A DNA stretch of 64,000 nucleotides from Chloroflexota bacterium (GTDB lineage: Bacteria > Chloroflexota > Anaerolineae > J102), in the NCBI GenBank assembly GCA_029782215.1, contig JAKOVD010000098.1, positions 186,001-250,000 on the forward strand. Direction: 5' to 3'. Below, piece after piece: positions 31,142-42,613 of the stretch. The translations under genes were made by a program, and so were the position numbers. Positions within the stretch are counted from its first letter, which is position 1, and every line of letters begins with the position of its first letter. Under the pieces are notes generated by a model. That model worked only from the letters and a program-made list of their open reading frames with translations. It ran no database searches and had not been told where the DNA came from.

Positions 31142-33925
31142 TCAGCCTGGGTCCGGTTGCAGGCGGGGAAGCGTGAACACGAAGGTGGCGCCGAGGTTGC
31201 GACCGGGGCTCTCAGCCCAGATGCGCCCGCCGTGGAGAGCGATGATCTCCTGGGCGATGGCCAATCCCAGCCCAAGCCCGCCGCTCGACGGTCCCTCACT
31301 GTCAGCGACCTGGTAGAAGCGACCGAAGACGCGCGGGAGGTGGTCCGCGGGAATGCCAATACCCTGATCACGGACGGCGATGGCAACCGCCGGCCCATCC
31401 TGGGTCTCCATCGGCCAGGAATCGAGCTTGATGTGAGCTCCATCGGCGCTAAACTGGCTTGCATTTTGCAGGAGATGATAGATGACCTGGTTCAGGTAGC
31501 GAGGGTCGCCGTGCACCGAGCCCACATCGGGCCGGATGTTCATCTCCAGCACCTGGTGCTTGCGATCGAGGAGAGGCAGCCAGGTTGGACTCTGGGTTTC
31601 CAACCAGGGCGCGATGGCGATGGCATCCATGTGCAGTGACTGGCTGTCGAACTCCTGGAAGGAGATGAGTTGGTTGACCAGGTACTTCAAGCGGGTGGCC
31701 TGCTGGATGATCACATTCAATCCCTGTTGGATGCGGGCGTCGTCAGCGACAACATGATCGTGCAGGAGCTCGGCGTAGCCAAGAACGTTGGCAAGCGGCG
31801 TCCGCAGCTCGTGGGAAACGCTCTTGATGAGCTTCTCCCTGGCCTTGAGCGCCTCGGAAAGATCACGATAGAGCCGGACATTGGCCATGGCTGCTCCTGC
31901 CTGGCTGGCAAACGCGGCCAACCGGGCCGCGTGTTCCTCCTGATAGAAGCCAGCCTGATCATGGTCCAGCGAACAGAAGGCCACCGTCTCCCCGTTCACA
32001 AGGATCGGAGCGCCCGCCCAGGAGCGGATCCGTTCCGCCTTTGGTATGTTCACCCAGTCCGGGTCGGCGGCCACGTCGGAGATGATGAGGGGCCGGTGCG
32101 TTGCGGCCATTTGGCGCAGGTTGGGCGTGGTTTGGACGTTGAGCCTCACCGCCAGGACATCGCTTGCCGAAGCCTGCCCGTGACGCTCGGCGCCGCGGGT
32201 GCGAACCACCCGTGCCATACCATTCTCGACGAGCATGACGTTACCTACATCGTAGGGCACGACGCGTTTGATCTCCTGGAGCAGGAGATCGAGAAACTGG
32301 TTGAGGTCGAGCGACGAAGTCAGCGCCAGCGCCGTATCCCTGAGCGCCACGGCCAGGCGGCGCTGCTCTTGTTCGGCTTCCAGCAGGCGGGTCTTCTCGA
32401 TAGCGACGGCCGCCTGTTCGGCCAGCAGCTCCACAAGACGGATCTCATGGTCGTCGAAGGCGCCGGTCTTCTCGTCGTCGATGACGTTGAGCACACCAAG
32501 GACCCGGTCGCCGATGTGAAGCGGTACGGCCAGAACGCGGCGAAACGGGTCCTCACTGAAGAGGGCGGCCCGATCTTCCCAGGCCCGGTAGTCGGGCACC
32601 TGCATGGTTTTCTGGGTTAGTGCGACGCGCCCCGAGATACCCTCGCCAAAGGGAAGGACTGAGCCCACGTAGGACTCAGAGAGATTGTGGACGACCACCA
32701 TCTCAATCGACTGTTGGTCGGGCCGCACCATGAAAAGGCTGCCGCAGCGGGTGTTGAGCAGGGTGGCGGCACGCTCAACGATGGCGGGCAGCAGCTTGGC
32801 CAGGCTTTCCTGGCCATTGATGGCCAGGGACGTCTCAAACAGCGCCTGCATTTCTGCAATCCGGCGCGCCTGGTCACTCTGGTGCGCCAGCTCCGCCTCG
32901 CGCTGCCTCGTGACATCGCGCATCAGGAAGAGAGAGCCGATTTCGTGCTGGCTGTGGTCGCGCACCGGAGATCGCCGTGCTTCGATCCACCTGCTCTCCG
33001 CGGTAGGGGCGGCAGATGCCACCGGCACAGAGACGGCGGCGTCCGTGTTCAGCGCTTCTCGGAGCGTACTGGGGATGATGGCACTGGCCGGCCGGCCCAC
33101 CATCTCGTTCGGGTCCATGCCCAACAGCGTGCCCGCGGCAGGATTGGCCTGGACAATACCGGCGTCCAAATTGGCGACAAGGACGGCATCTTCCATGCTG
33201 GCCACCACAAGGTCCCGGGCATATGGCCAGATATCCAGAAAGCCATAGCGCAGGATGGCACCGGCGGCGAGCATGGCGCTGATGGCAAAAGCAAAAACCG
33301 TCAGGTCAAGGGCAGGCCAGGGATTGAGGCCGCTGACGTAGAGCAGATTGCCGATCCAGGGAATGCTTGCCGCCGCCCAAAGCAGGGCGATCTGGCGACG
33401 AAGCTGTTCGCCGCCCGAGCGGAAGGGCTTGACCAGCAGCAGGGCGCCGCCGACGAGGACCACGACGACGTAGACCCAGTAGACCCAGAAGAGCCACCCG
33501 TGACCTACCTCGAGGATCATGAATGAGCCGCGATCCTGAAGCTGCAGATAGCTCCAGACAAAGCTATGGAGGTCGTTGGTGTAGACCCCCATCAGGACGA
33601 CAAGGGGGATCACTAGCAGGAGGCCGACGAGGAGGGGGCGCAGCGGACCGCGCCGCGCCAGTTGCCAGGTCATCGCCAGCCAACTTACGGGCACCAGCAC
33701 AATGCCGATGTAGCTTGCCCGTGACCACACCAGCTTCGAGGCAAGATCCTGGGAGGCGAATTCAAGGGCGTAGGTCAGCGCCCACCAGGCCACCGCCGCC
33801 AGCAGGAGGGCGGTGGGACCGGCGCCAACCGCCGGTCGTCTCCACCAGGCGAACACCGCCATGCCTGCCAGGAAGGCTGCGATCAGCAGCAGCGGGATGG
33901 TAAACGGATTCGGCTGCCAGATCAC
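31142..33925 (-). CDS. Sensor histidine kinase: 7TM-PAS-GAF-GAF-HisKA-HATPase
   Basis: 927 residues. An N-terminal seven-helix His-kinase sensor (about 1-220) is followed by a PAS (about 228-340), two GAF domains (about 365-510 and 530-675), and HisKA with SVSHELRTPLANVLGYAEL (about residue 690). The HATPase_c domain is intact: N-box LLQNASQFS, DQGIGIP and GLGLGLAI. It is therefore catalytically complete, unlike the kinase in the Tad locus. No response regulator is adjacent. It is downstream of uvrA on the same strand. Confidence 0.93.
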   Translation of the reverse strand: MIWQPNPFTIPLLLIAAFLAGMAVFAWWRRPAVGAGPTALLLAAVAWWALTYALEFASQDLASKLVWSRASYIGIVLVPVSWLAMTWQLARRGPLRPLLVGLLLVIPLVVLMGVYTNDLHSFVWSYLQLQDRGSFMILEVGHGWLFWVYWVYVVVVLVGGALLLVKPFRSGGEQLRRQIALLWAAASIPWIGNLLYVSGLNPWPALDLTVFAFAISAMLAAGAILRYGFLDIWPYARDLVVASMEDAVLVANLDAGIVQANPAAGTLLGMDPNEMVGRPASAIIPSTLREALNTDAAVSVPVASAAPTAESRWIEARRSPVRDHSQHEIGSLFLMRDVTRQREAELAHQSDQARRIAEMQALFETSLAINGQESLAKLLPAIVERAATLLNTRCGSLFMVRPDQQSIEMVVVHNLSESYVGSVLPFGEGISGRVALTQKTMQVPDYRAWEDRAALFSEDPFRRVLAVPLHIGDRVLGVLNVIDDEKTGAFDDHEIRLVELLAEQAAVAIEKTRLLEAEQEQRRLAVALRDTALALTSSLDLNQFLDLLLQEIKRVVPYDVGNVMLVENGMARVVRTRGAERHGQASASDVLAVRLNVQTTPNLRQMAATHRPLIISDVAADPDWVNIPKAERIRSWAGAPILVNGETVAFCSLDHDQAGFYQEEHAARLAAFASQAGAAMANVRLYRDLSEALKAREKLIKSVSHELRTPLANVLGYAELLHDHVVADDARIQQGLNVIIQQATRLKYLVNQLISFQEFDSQSLHMDAIAIAPWLETQSPTWLPLLDRKHQVLEMNIRPDVGSVHGDPRYLNQVIYHLLQNASQFSADGAHIKLDSWPMETQDGPAVAIAVRDQGIGIPADHLPRVFGRFYQVADSEGPSSGGLGLGLAIAQEIIALHGGRIWAESPGRNLGATFVFTLPRLQPDPG

Positions 33926-33937
33926 GAAATCAGCTCG

Positions 33938-33954
33938 ATGACTGAAGCAGTCAT
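33938..33954 (-). other. Small hairpin between uvrA and the sensor kinase
   Basis: ATGACTG, loop AAG, CAGTCAT: a perfect 7-bp stem in the 84-bp gap. No clear T-run follows, so it is a weak terminator or processing site at best. Confidence 0.3.
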
Positions 33955-34009
33955 TGCGGTCAACGACGGCAGTGCGATCGTGGAGGGGTGGCGGGGGGCG
34001 TACGAAGTG

Positions 34010-36952
<2,943 letters not shown>

Positions 36953-37000
36953 CGCAGGTTCAATACGGGCGGGGCGCCAGGGGGATCGGGTTGTGTGAAG

Positions 37001-38623
37001 TCAGCCTCGGATGCGAAACACGTAGGTTGTTCTTACCTGTCCGGGAAAGGTTGCCACACGTTCGAGCTCCGGTGGGGTCGTGGCGGGCTCGGCAAGGTAG
37101 GCGAGCTGGGGACGGACGAGGCGCAGCTCGATGTCGTCAACCACCAGGTACCTGGCGTTGTGGGTCGCCGCATAGGCAAGAACGCGATCGAGGTTGGCAT
37201 TGGGGAAGTCGACCGGGGGACGGTTGGCGTAAAGCGCAACCTCCGTGTTGCGCGTCATGATGGCATCGCCCGGACTGCTGGCGGAGGCGAGCCAAAGCCC
37301 CGCCTCCTTGTGCGAAGGAGCAATGCTGGCCTGGCCCTCGCGCAGAGCGCTGAACTGGCCACGCAGCGAGAGAACCACCAGGAGGCCGACGACCAGGACC
37401 GGCCAGACGCGCCCGAGCCAGGCCAGGCTGCGGTGCTGCACGGCATGGGTCGCCACCAGCGTCTCCTGGCCCCAGGTGATGAAGCGCTGCACGCCGAAGC
37501 CTGCCCAGATGAGGGCGATGGGGACCAGGGGCAGCAGCAAGCGCGAGAGCATGTGCGTCAAAGGTACGACCAGGAGGGGCGCCAGGCACACCAGCCAGAA
37601 ACCTTCGGCCTGGAGCCGGCGGCGGTTCCAGGGCTGCGCCCACAGGCCGAGGGCGATGAACATGAGCAGGTAGAGTGGAATCAGGATGGAAAGGACGACG
37701 CCGGGGGTGCTGCGCACGTTGGCGACAAAGCGGCGCGCCACGCCAACGGGGTCCGCCAGGGCAAAGGACGACACGCCCACCTGGTAGCGTTCGGGCGATA
37801 GCCAGAGGACCTCACTACCCGTGCTGTCGAGGGTGGTGCCGACGTCTGCCATCGTGTCATTCGCCTGCAGCAGCGTGATGCCGGTCTTGCCACTCAGGAG
37901 GAAGTGGCCGGTGTAGTGATACAGGTAGATCCAATAGGGGGCAGCCACCAGCAGGAAGGCACCCAGGTAGACGGCCAGGACGGCGCCCCCATGCCGGCGC
38001 CGCAGGACCAGCGCCAGGGTGACGGCGGCAAGCGCAGCCCACCAGAGCAGACCCTCGGGACGCACAAGGTAGCTGGCGCCGAAGGCGAGGCCTGCCGCCA
38101 GGGCAGGGCGCCAGCCGCCGGCATGCACCAGGCGCCACGCCGCCCAGATACCCGCCCAGAGCGCGACCAGGAACAGGGATTCCGTCATACTGCCCCAATA
38201 CAGGGGCCGCACGGCCAGTGCAGGTGAAAACGCGGCCAGGAGCGCCGCCAGGGCGGCGACAAGCTCACTCCCCGTGACCTCGCGGCCCGCCATGAAGATC
38301 AGACCGCAGAGCAGGGCGCCGGCCACCACATGCCAGATCGCCATCGCCAGGTCGACGGGGGCACCCAGCGCCAGGGTGAGGACGGTGAGCCACGGTGCCA
38401 CGGGCGGGATGTGCAGGTCGGGCACGCCGAAGACCCGGTAGCCTTCGCCGTGCAGGAGATTGCGGGCAAGAATGAGGTAGTCAGGCTCGTCCCAATGGAC
38501 GGCGCGCGGCGCCAGTGCCCAGAGGAGCCTGACCGCGAATGCCGCCAGAACCAGCGCCGTCGCCACCGCGGCTGTGCGGCGGGAAGCGGACGGCGACGCC
38601 TGGGCGAGCTCAGATGGCATCAT
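37001..38623 (-). CDS. GT39-like polytopic membrane glycosyltransferase
   Basis: 540 residues from ATG 38621-38623. Eleven or so membrane helices. The motif HWDEPDYLILARNLLHG near residue 45 is the acidic loop of the GT-C/ArnT family. Unlike the protein at 26,339 it has only a short C-terminal exported region (about 430-540). Its start overlaps the 3' end of the phosphatase-fusion gene by 14 bp, so the two are translationally coupled. Substrate unknown; this pairing suggests envelope glycan or lipid modification. Confidence 0.82.
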   Translation of the reverse strand: MMPSELAQASPSASRRTAAVATALVLAAFAVRLLWALAPRAVHWDEPDYLILARNLLHGEGYRVFGVPDLHIPPVAPWLTVLTLALGAPVDLAMAIWHVVAGALLCGLIFMAGREVTGSELVAALAALLAAFSPALAVRPLYWGSMTESLFLVALWAGIWAAWRLVHAGGWRPALAAGLAFGASYLVRPEGLLWWAALAAVTLALVLRRRHGGAVLAVYLGAFLLVAAPYWIYLYHYTGHFLLSGKTGITLLQANDTMADVGTTLDSTGSEVLWLSPERYQVGVSSFALADPVGVARRFVANVRSTPGVVLSILIPLYLLMFIALGLWAQPWNRRRLQAEGFWLVCLAPLLVVPLTHMLSRLLLPLVPIALIWAGFGVQRFITWGQETLVATHAVQHRSLAWLGRVWPVLVVGLLVVLSLRGQFSALREGQASIAPSHKEAGLWLASASSPGDAIMTRNTEVALYANRPPVDFPNANLDRVLAYAATHNARYLVVDDIELRLVRPQLAYLAEPATTPPELERVATFPGQVRTTYVFRIRG

Positions 38624-39740
38624 CGTACTGCGGTTCTGAAGCGCTCTTGCCGGCAAACTCGATGAGCTCGCCGCTTGGCGCCATCACGCGCCTGATCTCG
38701 GCTTCGGGAACGGCGCAATCCTGGCCCACGACAACGTAGTCGAAATAGCCCTGGGGAAACGGGAGCGGGACGAAGAGGTATTCGTAGCGGATGTGGCTTG
38801 CATTCATCAACGCCCGCCGGGCTTCGCCTTCTTCAAGGCCCCTGAAGTTCGTGGTACAGATGATGGCGCGGCGCGCCCTCACCGAGACCCGGAGGGGCGT
38901 GAGCAGGTCGGGCGGCTGCAGGAAGAGGATGCGGTCGCTGCGGCGGAGCCGGTTGGCCAAATAGGAGATCTCAGGCTGAGATGGCACCTTGCTCCACCGT
39001 TCGACGAGATTGGAAGGCAGCAGCGAGAACCCGTTTGTTCCCTGCCCGGCGCCCTCGACGCGCGGGAAGGCAGCTGTATCGAGATCGAGGAGGTGCTCGG
39101 TGCGGTTGATGAAGTGCACCAGCCACCGCCGCCACTCGGGCCACACGAACAGGCTGATGCCGGTGTTCTGGTTCCAGATCGACAGATGCGCGCTGCCTAC
39201 CATGGCGGCCGACAGCACACCCATGGTGCCTCCGTGGCTGACCAGGCAGATGCGCTGGCCCGGGAAACGCTCCAAGACGTGTTCCAGGGCGGCATAGACA
39301 CGGTCGCGGAACGCCACGAACATGGGCGCCTGTTGGAACGAGGGCTCCCAGTCGCTGCGACCCCACCAGGGCCGGGTGGGATGGTGGACAGGCATCTCCG
39401 GCCAGAAGTCGTGGCTGAACTCCTCAAGACCCGGCACCTGCACCGGCTCCAGTCCCTGGGCGTGGGCAATCGCCAGGGCCGTGCTGTAGGCACGGCGCAG
39501 CGGCGAGGTGACGACGACGTCGACAGGCGCATGGGCCGCCATCCAGGCGGCCGCGCGCAGTACCTGGGCCCAGCCCAGGCTGGTCAAGTTGGGATCGAAG
39601 GACGAGAGGTTCTCGTAGACGTTGGTCATCGACTCGCCATGTCGCACAAGGTAGAGGCGGGTGCCTTCCAGGTAGCCGCTGCCCCTATCTTGCAGCGGAA
39701 CATCTGGCAGTGTGTCGGGATTGAAGAGGACTGGGCTCAT
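38610..39740 (-). CDS. Histidine phosphatase fused to a truncated methyltransferase-like domain
   Basis: 376 residues. The N-terminal part (about 25-235) is a phosphoglycerate-mutase-like phosphatase: YLVRHGESMTN with the nucleophile His, TSPLRRAYSTA, Glu in GLEEFSHD and the second His in LVSHGGTMG. The C-terminal part (about 285-372) has PQGYFDYVVVGQDCAVPEAE followed by IRRVMAPSGELIEF. That pattern matches post-motif and strand 5 of class I SAM methyltransferases, but the glycine-rich SAM motif I is missing. The tail may be a vestigial or regulatory module. It overlaps the GT39-like gene downstream. Confidence 0.8.
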   Translation of the reverse strand: MSPVLFNPDTLPDVPLQDRGSGYLEGTRLYLVRHGESMTNVYENLSSFDPNLTSLGWAQVLRAAAWMAAHAPVDVVVTSPLRRAYSTALAIAHAQGLEPVQVPGLEEFSHDFWPEMPVHHPTRPWWGRSDWEPSFQQAPMFVAFRDRVYAALEHVLERFPGQRICLVSHGGTMGVLSAAMVGSAHLSIWNQNTGISLFVWPEWRRWLVHFINRTEHLLDLDTAAFPRVEGAGQGTNGFSLLPSNLVERWSKVPSQPEISYLANRLRRSDRILFLQPPDLLTPLRVSVRARRAIICTTNFRGLEEGEARRALMNASHIRYEYLFVPLPFPQGYFDYVVVGQDCAVPEAEIRRVMAPSGELIEFAGKSASEPQYDDAI

Positions 39741-40091
39741 TGCTTCTCCAGAAACCGCGGGTCCTAGCCAGGCGGACGCGGGGCGAATCTTGGCAGGGGA
39801 CTCGACCGGCCTGAGCGAGCCTGGCGCGCTGGCAGGCGCATGCCACCCTGCCGCCGAGGTGGGCGGTGGTGCTAACGTAACGCCTTATGTTACCCGCGAA
39901 TCACGCCTCTCACCAAGTCGTTTCAGCCTGCAAAGTGCGGCGCATGCTTGCGCACGGTGACTCGTGTGGCCGGCACGACAGACAAGGGAACGCAAGCGGC
40001 GAATACTTGGCCGGGCTGCCCGCACGGCAGGCACACCGCTTCGCTCTCCAAACAGCGTGCCGAACATTTTTTATATTGCCACTAATATATC

Positions 40092-40120
40092 TTGACAACA
40101 ATATAAAGTAGATTTATAAT
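40092..40120 (+). promoter_or_regulatory. Perfect consensus sigma-70 promoter of the Tad locus
   Basis: TTGACA (40092-40097), exactly 17 bp, TATAAT (40115-40120): 12 of 12 consensus bases with optimal spacing. Initiation is expected near 40127, about 307 nt before the first TadE gene. Confidence 0.85.
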
Positions 40121-40262
40121 ATAGTAACACTTAATAAATACGGACGCGACACGCAGACGGCTACGGTCACGTTGACCACCCCCGGTAGCGTTCGTCGCCG
40201 GGTCGTTCTCCGTCCATATTCTAAGCCCTGGGCAACCAGCTTTCGGGCCTCCACATGCCGTC

Positions 40263-40298
40263 GCCGGCAGGGTGGGGTCCCTTTCCCCTGCTGCCGGC
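40263..40298 (+). other. Large leader hairpin in the Tad 5' UTR
   Basis: GCCGGCAG (40263-40270) pairs with CTGCCGGC (40291-40298), with an inner GGGG/CCCC pairing. There is no T-run, so it is more likely a structured leader element than a terminator. Confidence 0.5.
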
Positions 40299-40316
40299 CA
40301 TCCAGGGGTCGTATGT

Positions 40317-40333
40317 TCGCAAATCGTTTGCGA
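40317..40333 (+). other. Second leader hairpin in the Tad 5' UTR
   Basis: TCGCAAA (40317-40323), loop TCG, TTTGCGA (40327-40333): a perfect 7-bp stem about 100 nt ahead of the TadE start. Confidence 0.45.
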
Positions 40334-40433
40334 CTTCGACGGGTCGTCGGGTGACGCGACAGGCGCCATCTTCCTCCAGGCACCCGTGGGAGCAAAGCGA
40401 GTAGCCATCCTTCGTCCGGAGCTGCTTCATCCC

Positions 40434-40835
40434 ATGGTTGTTTTGCGGTGGTTGCTGTCCTGCCAACGCGCGGAGCAGGGTCAGAACCTGGTCGAATTCG
40501 CGGCCTCTCTGATGATTCTGCTCGTCCTCACTTTTGGCCTGGTCGATGCAGGGCGTCTGATCTTCGTGGCCAGTATTCTGCAGGCCTCAGCCGAAGAGGG
40601 CGCACGCGCGGGGTTGGGGAGCAACGTCACCGACTCACAGATCCAGGCCGCAGCCCGGAGCCATATGACGGGGCTCGATCCCGCGCAGACGAGTATCGCT
40701 GTTGCGCGGCCCAATGCGAGCACAGTGGAGGTGACGATCACGTATCCCTATGTCTTCATGGCGCCGCTGGTGAGCGATCTCGTCGCCGGAGGCCGTGTGC
40801 CGCTGACGAGCCGCGCTCGCATGATCAGTCACTGA
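40434..40835 (+). CDS. TadE-like minor pilin, first copy
   Basis: 133 residues from ATG 40434. The N-terminus has a prepilin-like site: EQG then QNLVEF with Glu at +5, followed by the hydrophobic helix ASLMILLVLTFGLVDAGRLI. That is the TadE (PF07811) pattern: a pseudopilin processed by the prepilin peptidase and needed for Flp pilus assembly. The frame is open upstream to 40272, but that part covers the structured leader and has no similarity to the family. It is the first gene after the consensus promoter; the Flp pilin follows after 150 bp. Confidence 0.85.
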   Translation: MVVLRWLLSCQRAEQGQNLVEFAASLMILLVLTFGLVDAGRLIFVASILQASAEEGARAGLGSNVTDSQIQAAARSHMTGLDPAQTSIAVARPNASTVEVTITYPYVFMAPLVSDLVAGGRVPLTSRARMISH

Positions 40836-40985
40836 GGTGGGATCGCCTCGCAAAGAGCGCCATGACCCCAGCCGTCCCTGAGCATCTGCAGTGCGCAGTG
40901 AGTTGAAGCGCTGCGGCGCTGCATTCTCATCCTCTATCGATTCCTTTTTTCCACCACTCTGTCTCGTCATAGGAGAAATAACCAC

Positions 40986-41171
40986 ATGATCACGCAGTTC
41001 ATCACCATGCTTTTGGCTCGCCTGCAGGTCGCCGATGAGGAAGGCCAGGACCTGGCCGAATACGCCCTCATCATTGCCCTGGTGGTCATCGCCGCCATCG
41101 TCGGCATCGCCGCTCTCAGCGGCGCGATCTCCGGCGTGTGGGCGACGATTGCGGGCGCTCTTGGCGGTTGA
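40986..41171 (+). CDS. flp: Flp-family major type IVb pilin
   Basis: 61 residues, the usual size of Flp prepilins. It has EEG then QDLAEYALIIALVVIAAIVG: cleavage after Gly20 leaves Glu at +5, followed by the hydrophobic assembly helix. AGGAG sits upstream of the ATG. This is the major subunit of the Tad pilus, processed by the A24 peptidase at 50136 and powered by CpaF. The preceding 150-bp gap may hold a separate promoter or a processing site, as pilin mRNA is often made in excess. Confidence 0.93.
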   Translation: MITQFITMLLARLQVADEEGQDLAEYALIIALVVIAAIVGIAALSGAISGVWATIAGALGG

Positions 41172-41245
41172 TCCGACCGCAGCAGTCCGCGATGCAGCGA
41201 CGGCATTTCCAAGGCAGGGAGCCAGACACAGGGCCTGGCGACGGC

Positions 41246-41644
41246 ATGGCCCGAAATGAACGCGGCAGCGAGTTGGTTGAGCTGGCGCTCTTGTTGCCGC
41301 TCCTAGCGCTGCTTCTCGGTGGCGCCGTTGACCTCGGCCTCGGCATCCGCACTGCGATCGTGCTGCAAAATGCTTCTCGAGAAGGCGCTCGCTACTGGAG
41401 TCTCCACCCGGCGGACAGAGCGGGCGCCGTTTCTCGAGTCGATTCCGAACTGGCTTTTGCGGGTCTTGCCGGTCTCGGTTCCGGGACAACGACCGTCACC
41501 CTGTTCCCCGCGAGCGGCAGCCCGACCGCAGGGACCGAGCTATCGGTGCGGCTGACGCACAGTTATGCCACCCGTTTTGCCTCTTTGGTCGGTGTGACGA
41601 CGATACCGCTTCGCGCCGAAACACACATGGACACCCTTTACTAA
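41246..41644 (+). CDS. TadE-like minor pilin, second copy
   Basis: 132 residues from ATG 41246 (alternative start 41192). ERG then SELVELALLLPLLALLLGGAVDLG is the TadE prepilin segment with Glu at +5. The rest is a small beta-rich domain. It lies 74 bp after the Flp stop and 37 bp before the TadG-like gene, in the same transcript direction. Together with the first TadE this is probably a paired TadE/TadF set. Confidence 0.85.
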   Translation: MARNERGSELVELALLLPLLALLLGGAVDLGLGIRTAIVLQNASREGARYWSLHPADRAGAVSRVDSELAFAGLAGLGSGTTTVTLFPASGSPTAGTELSVRLTHSYATRFASLVGVTTIPLRAETHMDTLY

Positions 41645-41681
41645 ACGAGCGCCCCGTCCCCAAGGGCAGTGCGGTGACCCC

Positions 41682-42593
41682 ATGCCAAACCCTCTACGGC
41701 AGTGCCAGGATGAATCCGGCGTGACGCTTGTCTACGTCGCCGTGATCATGTTGGTATTGATCGGCTTCGTCTCGTTGGCGACGGATGGTGGCTTTGCCTA
41801 TCTGGAGCACCGTCGTATGCAGACGGCGGCCGATGCGGCGGCTCTGGCGGGCGCGCGCGCCATGGCCCTGGGTGGCGACTATGGGGCGGCGATTACGCGC
41901 AGCGTCGCCGCCAACCACGCCGGTCTGCGCGCCTGGCGGCTGACGGGTGATGGCAAGGGCGTTCACGTGGAGACGCAGGCTACCGTTGCGACCTGGCTGG
42001 CGCGAGCCGTGGGGGTGCGCTCCGTGGTGGTGAGCGCCACCTCTGAGGTGGCGTACGCACCCGTGATCGGCACCGGCAATCTGCTGCCGATGACCTTCTG
42101 CGCCACGGACATCAGGACGACTGGAGAGACCGTCACCATGCGCTGGGCCGATTCGACCAAGACCTCGGGCGCCTTTGGCTGGCTCACGTGGAACGGGGAT
42201 CAAAGCACCCCGGCCCTGAGCAGCTTCCTGCGCAACCCTGGCCTGTCCGGGAAGTGGCACGTGGGCGACCACGTGCAGTCCTCAAGCGGCACCTCATGCA
42301 ACCCGGTCGAGGCTGACGTGCGGGCCTGGATAGGCAAAAAGGTGGTGGTGCCTGTCTACCGGGCAGCCTCAGGCAATGCCTGCGCGCCGTCAGGCACCGG
42401 CTCGAACACCTATTTCCCGATTGTCGGCTTTGCCATCTTTACGATGGATGGCTTCTCCTGCAACGCATGCCCTGATGGCACCAAGGTCAAGTGTACGTGG
42501 GGACACTTTTCCAAGGCACTGATGCCCGGTGACGTGAGCGCAGGGGGAGGGGGAACGGATTTCGGTCTCAGCGATTTGCGCCTGTTGAACTAG
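41682..42593 (+). CDS. TadG-like pilus-assembly protein, intact copy (A)
   Basis: 303 residues. DESG then VTLVYVAVIMLVLIGFVSLATDG is the N-terminal membrane segment (PF13400-like). It is followed by QTAADAAALAGARAMALG, typical of TadG proteins, and a C-terminal domain of about 200 residues with several cysteines (SGTSCNP, CNACPDG, CTWGHF). At the segment start the usual Glu is replaced by Tyr, so processing as a pilin is doubtful. A second, truncated copy lies at 47,180-47,933. It is followed after 20 bp by cpaE copy A. Confidence 0.85.
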   Translation: MPNPLRQCQDESGVTLVYVAVIMLVLIGFVSLATDGGFAYLEHRRMQTAADAAALAGARAMALGGDYGAAITRSVAANHAGLRAWRLTGDGKGVHVETQATVATWLARAVGVRSVVVSATSEVAYAPVIGTGNLLPMTFCATDIRTTGETVTMRWADSTKTSGAFGWLTWNGDQSTPALSSFLRNPGLSGKWHVGDHVQSSSGTSCNPVEADVRAWIGKKVVVPVYRAASGNACAPSGTGSNTYFPIVGFAIFTMDGFSCNACPDGTKVKCTWGHFSKALMPGDVSAGGGGTDFGLSDLRLLN

Positions 42594-42613
42594 CTGCGAA
42601 GGAGAAGACAGCC

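Larger units (their letters stand above)
39741..40433. other. 693-bp non-coding interval with an AT-rich island and the Tad leader
   Basis: The interval separates the divergent phosphatase and TadE genes. Bases about 40,065-40,140 form an AT-rich island in otherwise GC-rich DNA. It holds the perfect promoter, and the following 300 nt are GC-rich leader with hairpins. On the left side, GTAAC and GTTAC form a small inverted repeat at about 39,880-39,896. No coding frame with family similarity was found. Confidence 0.6.
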
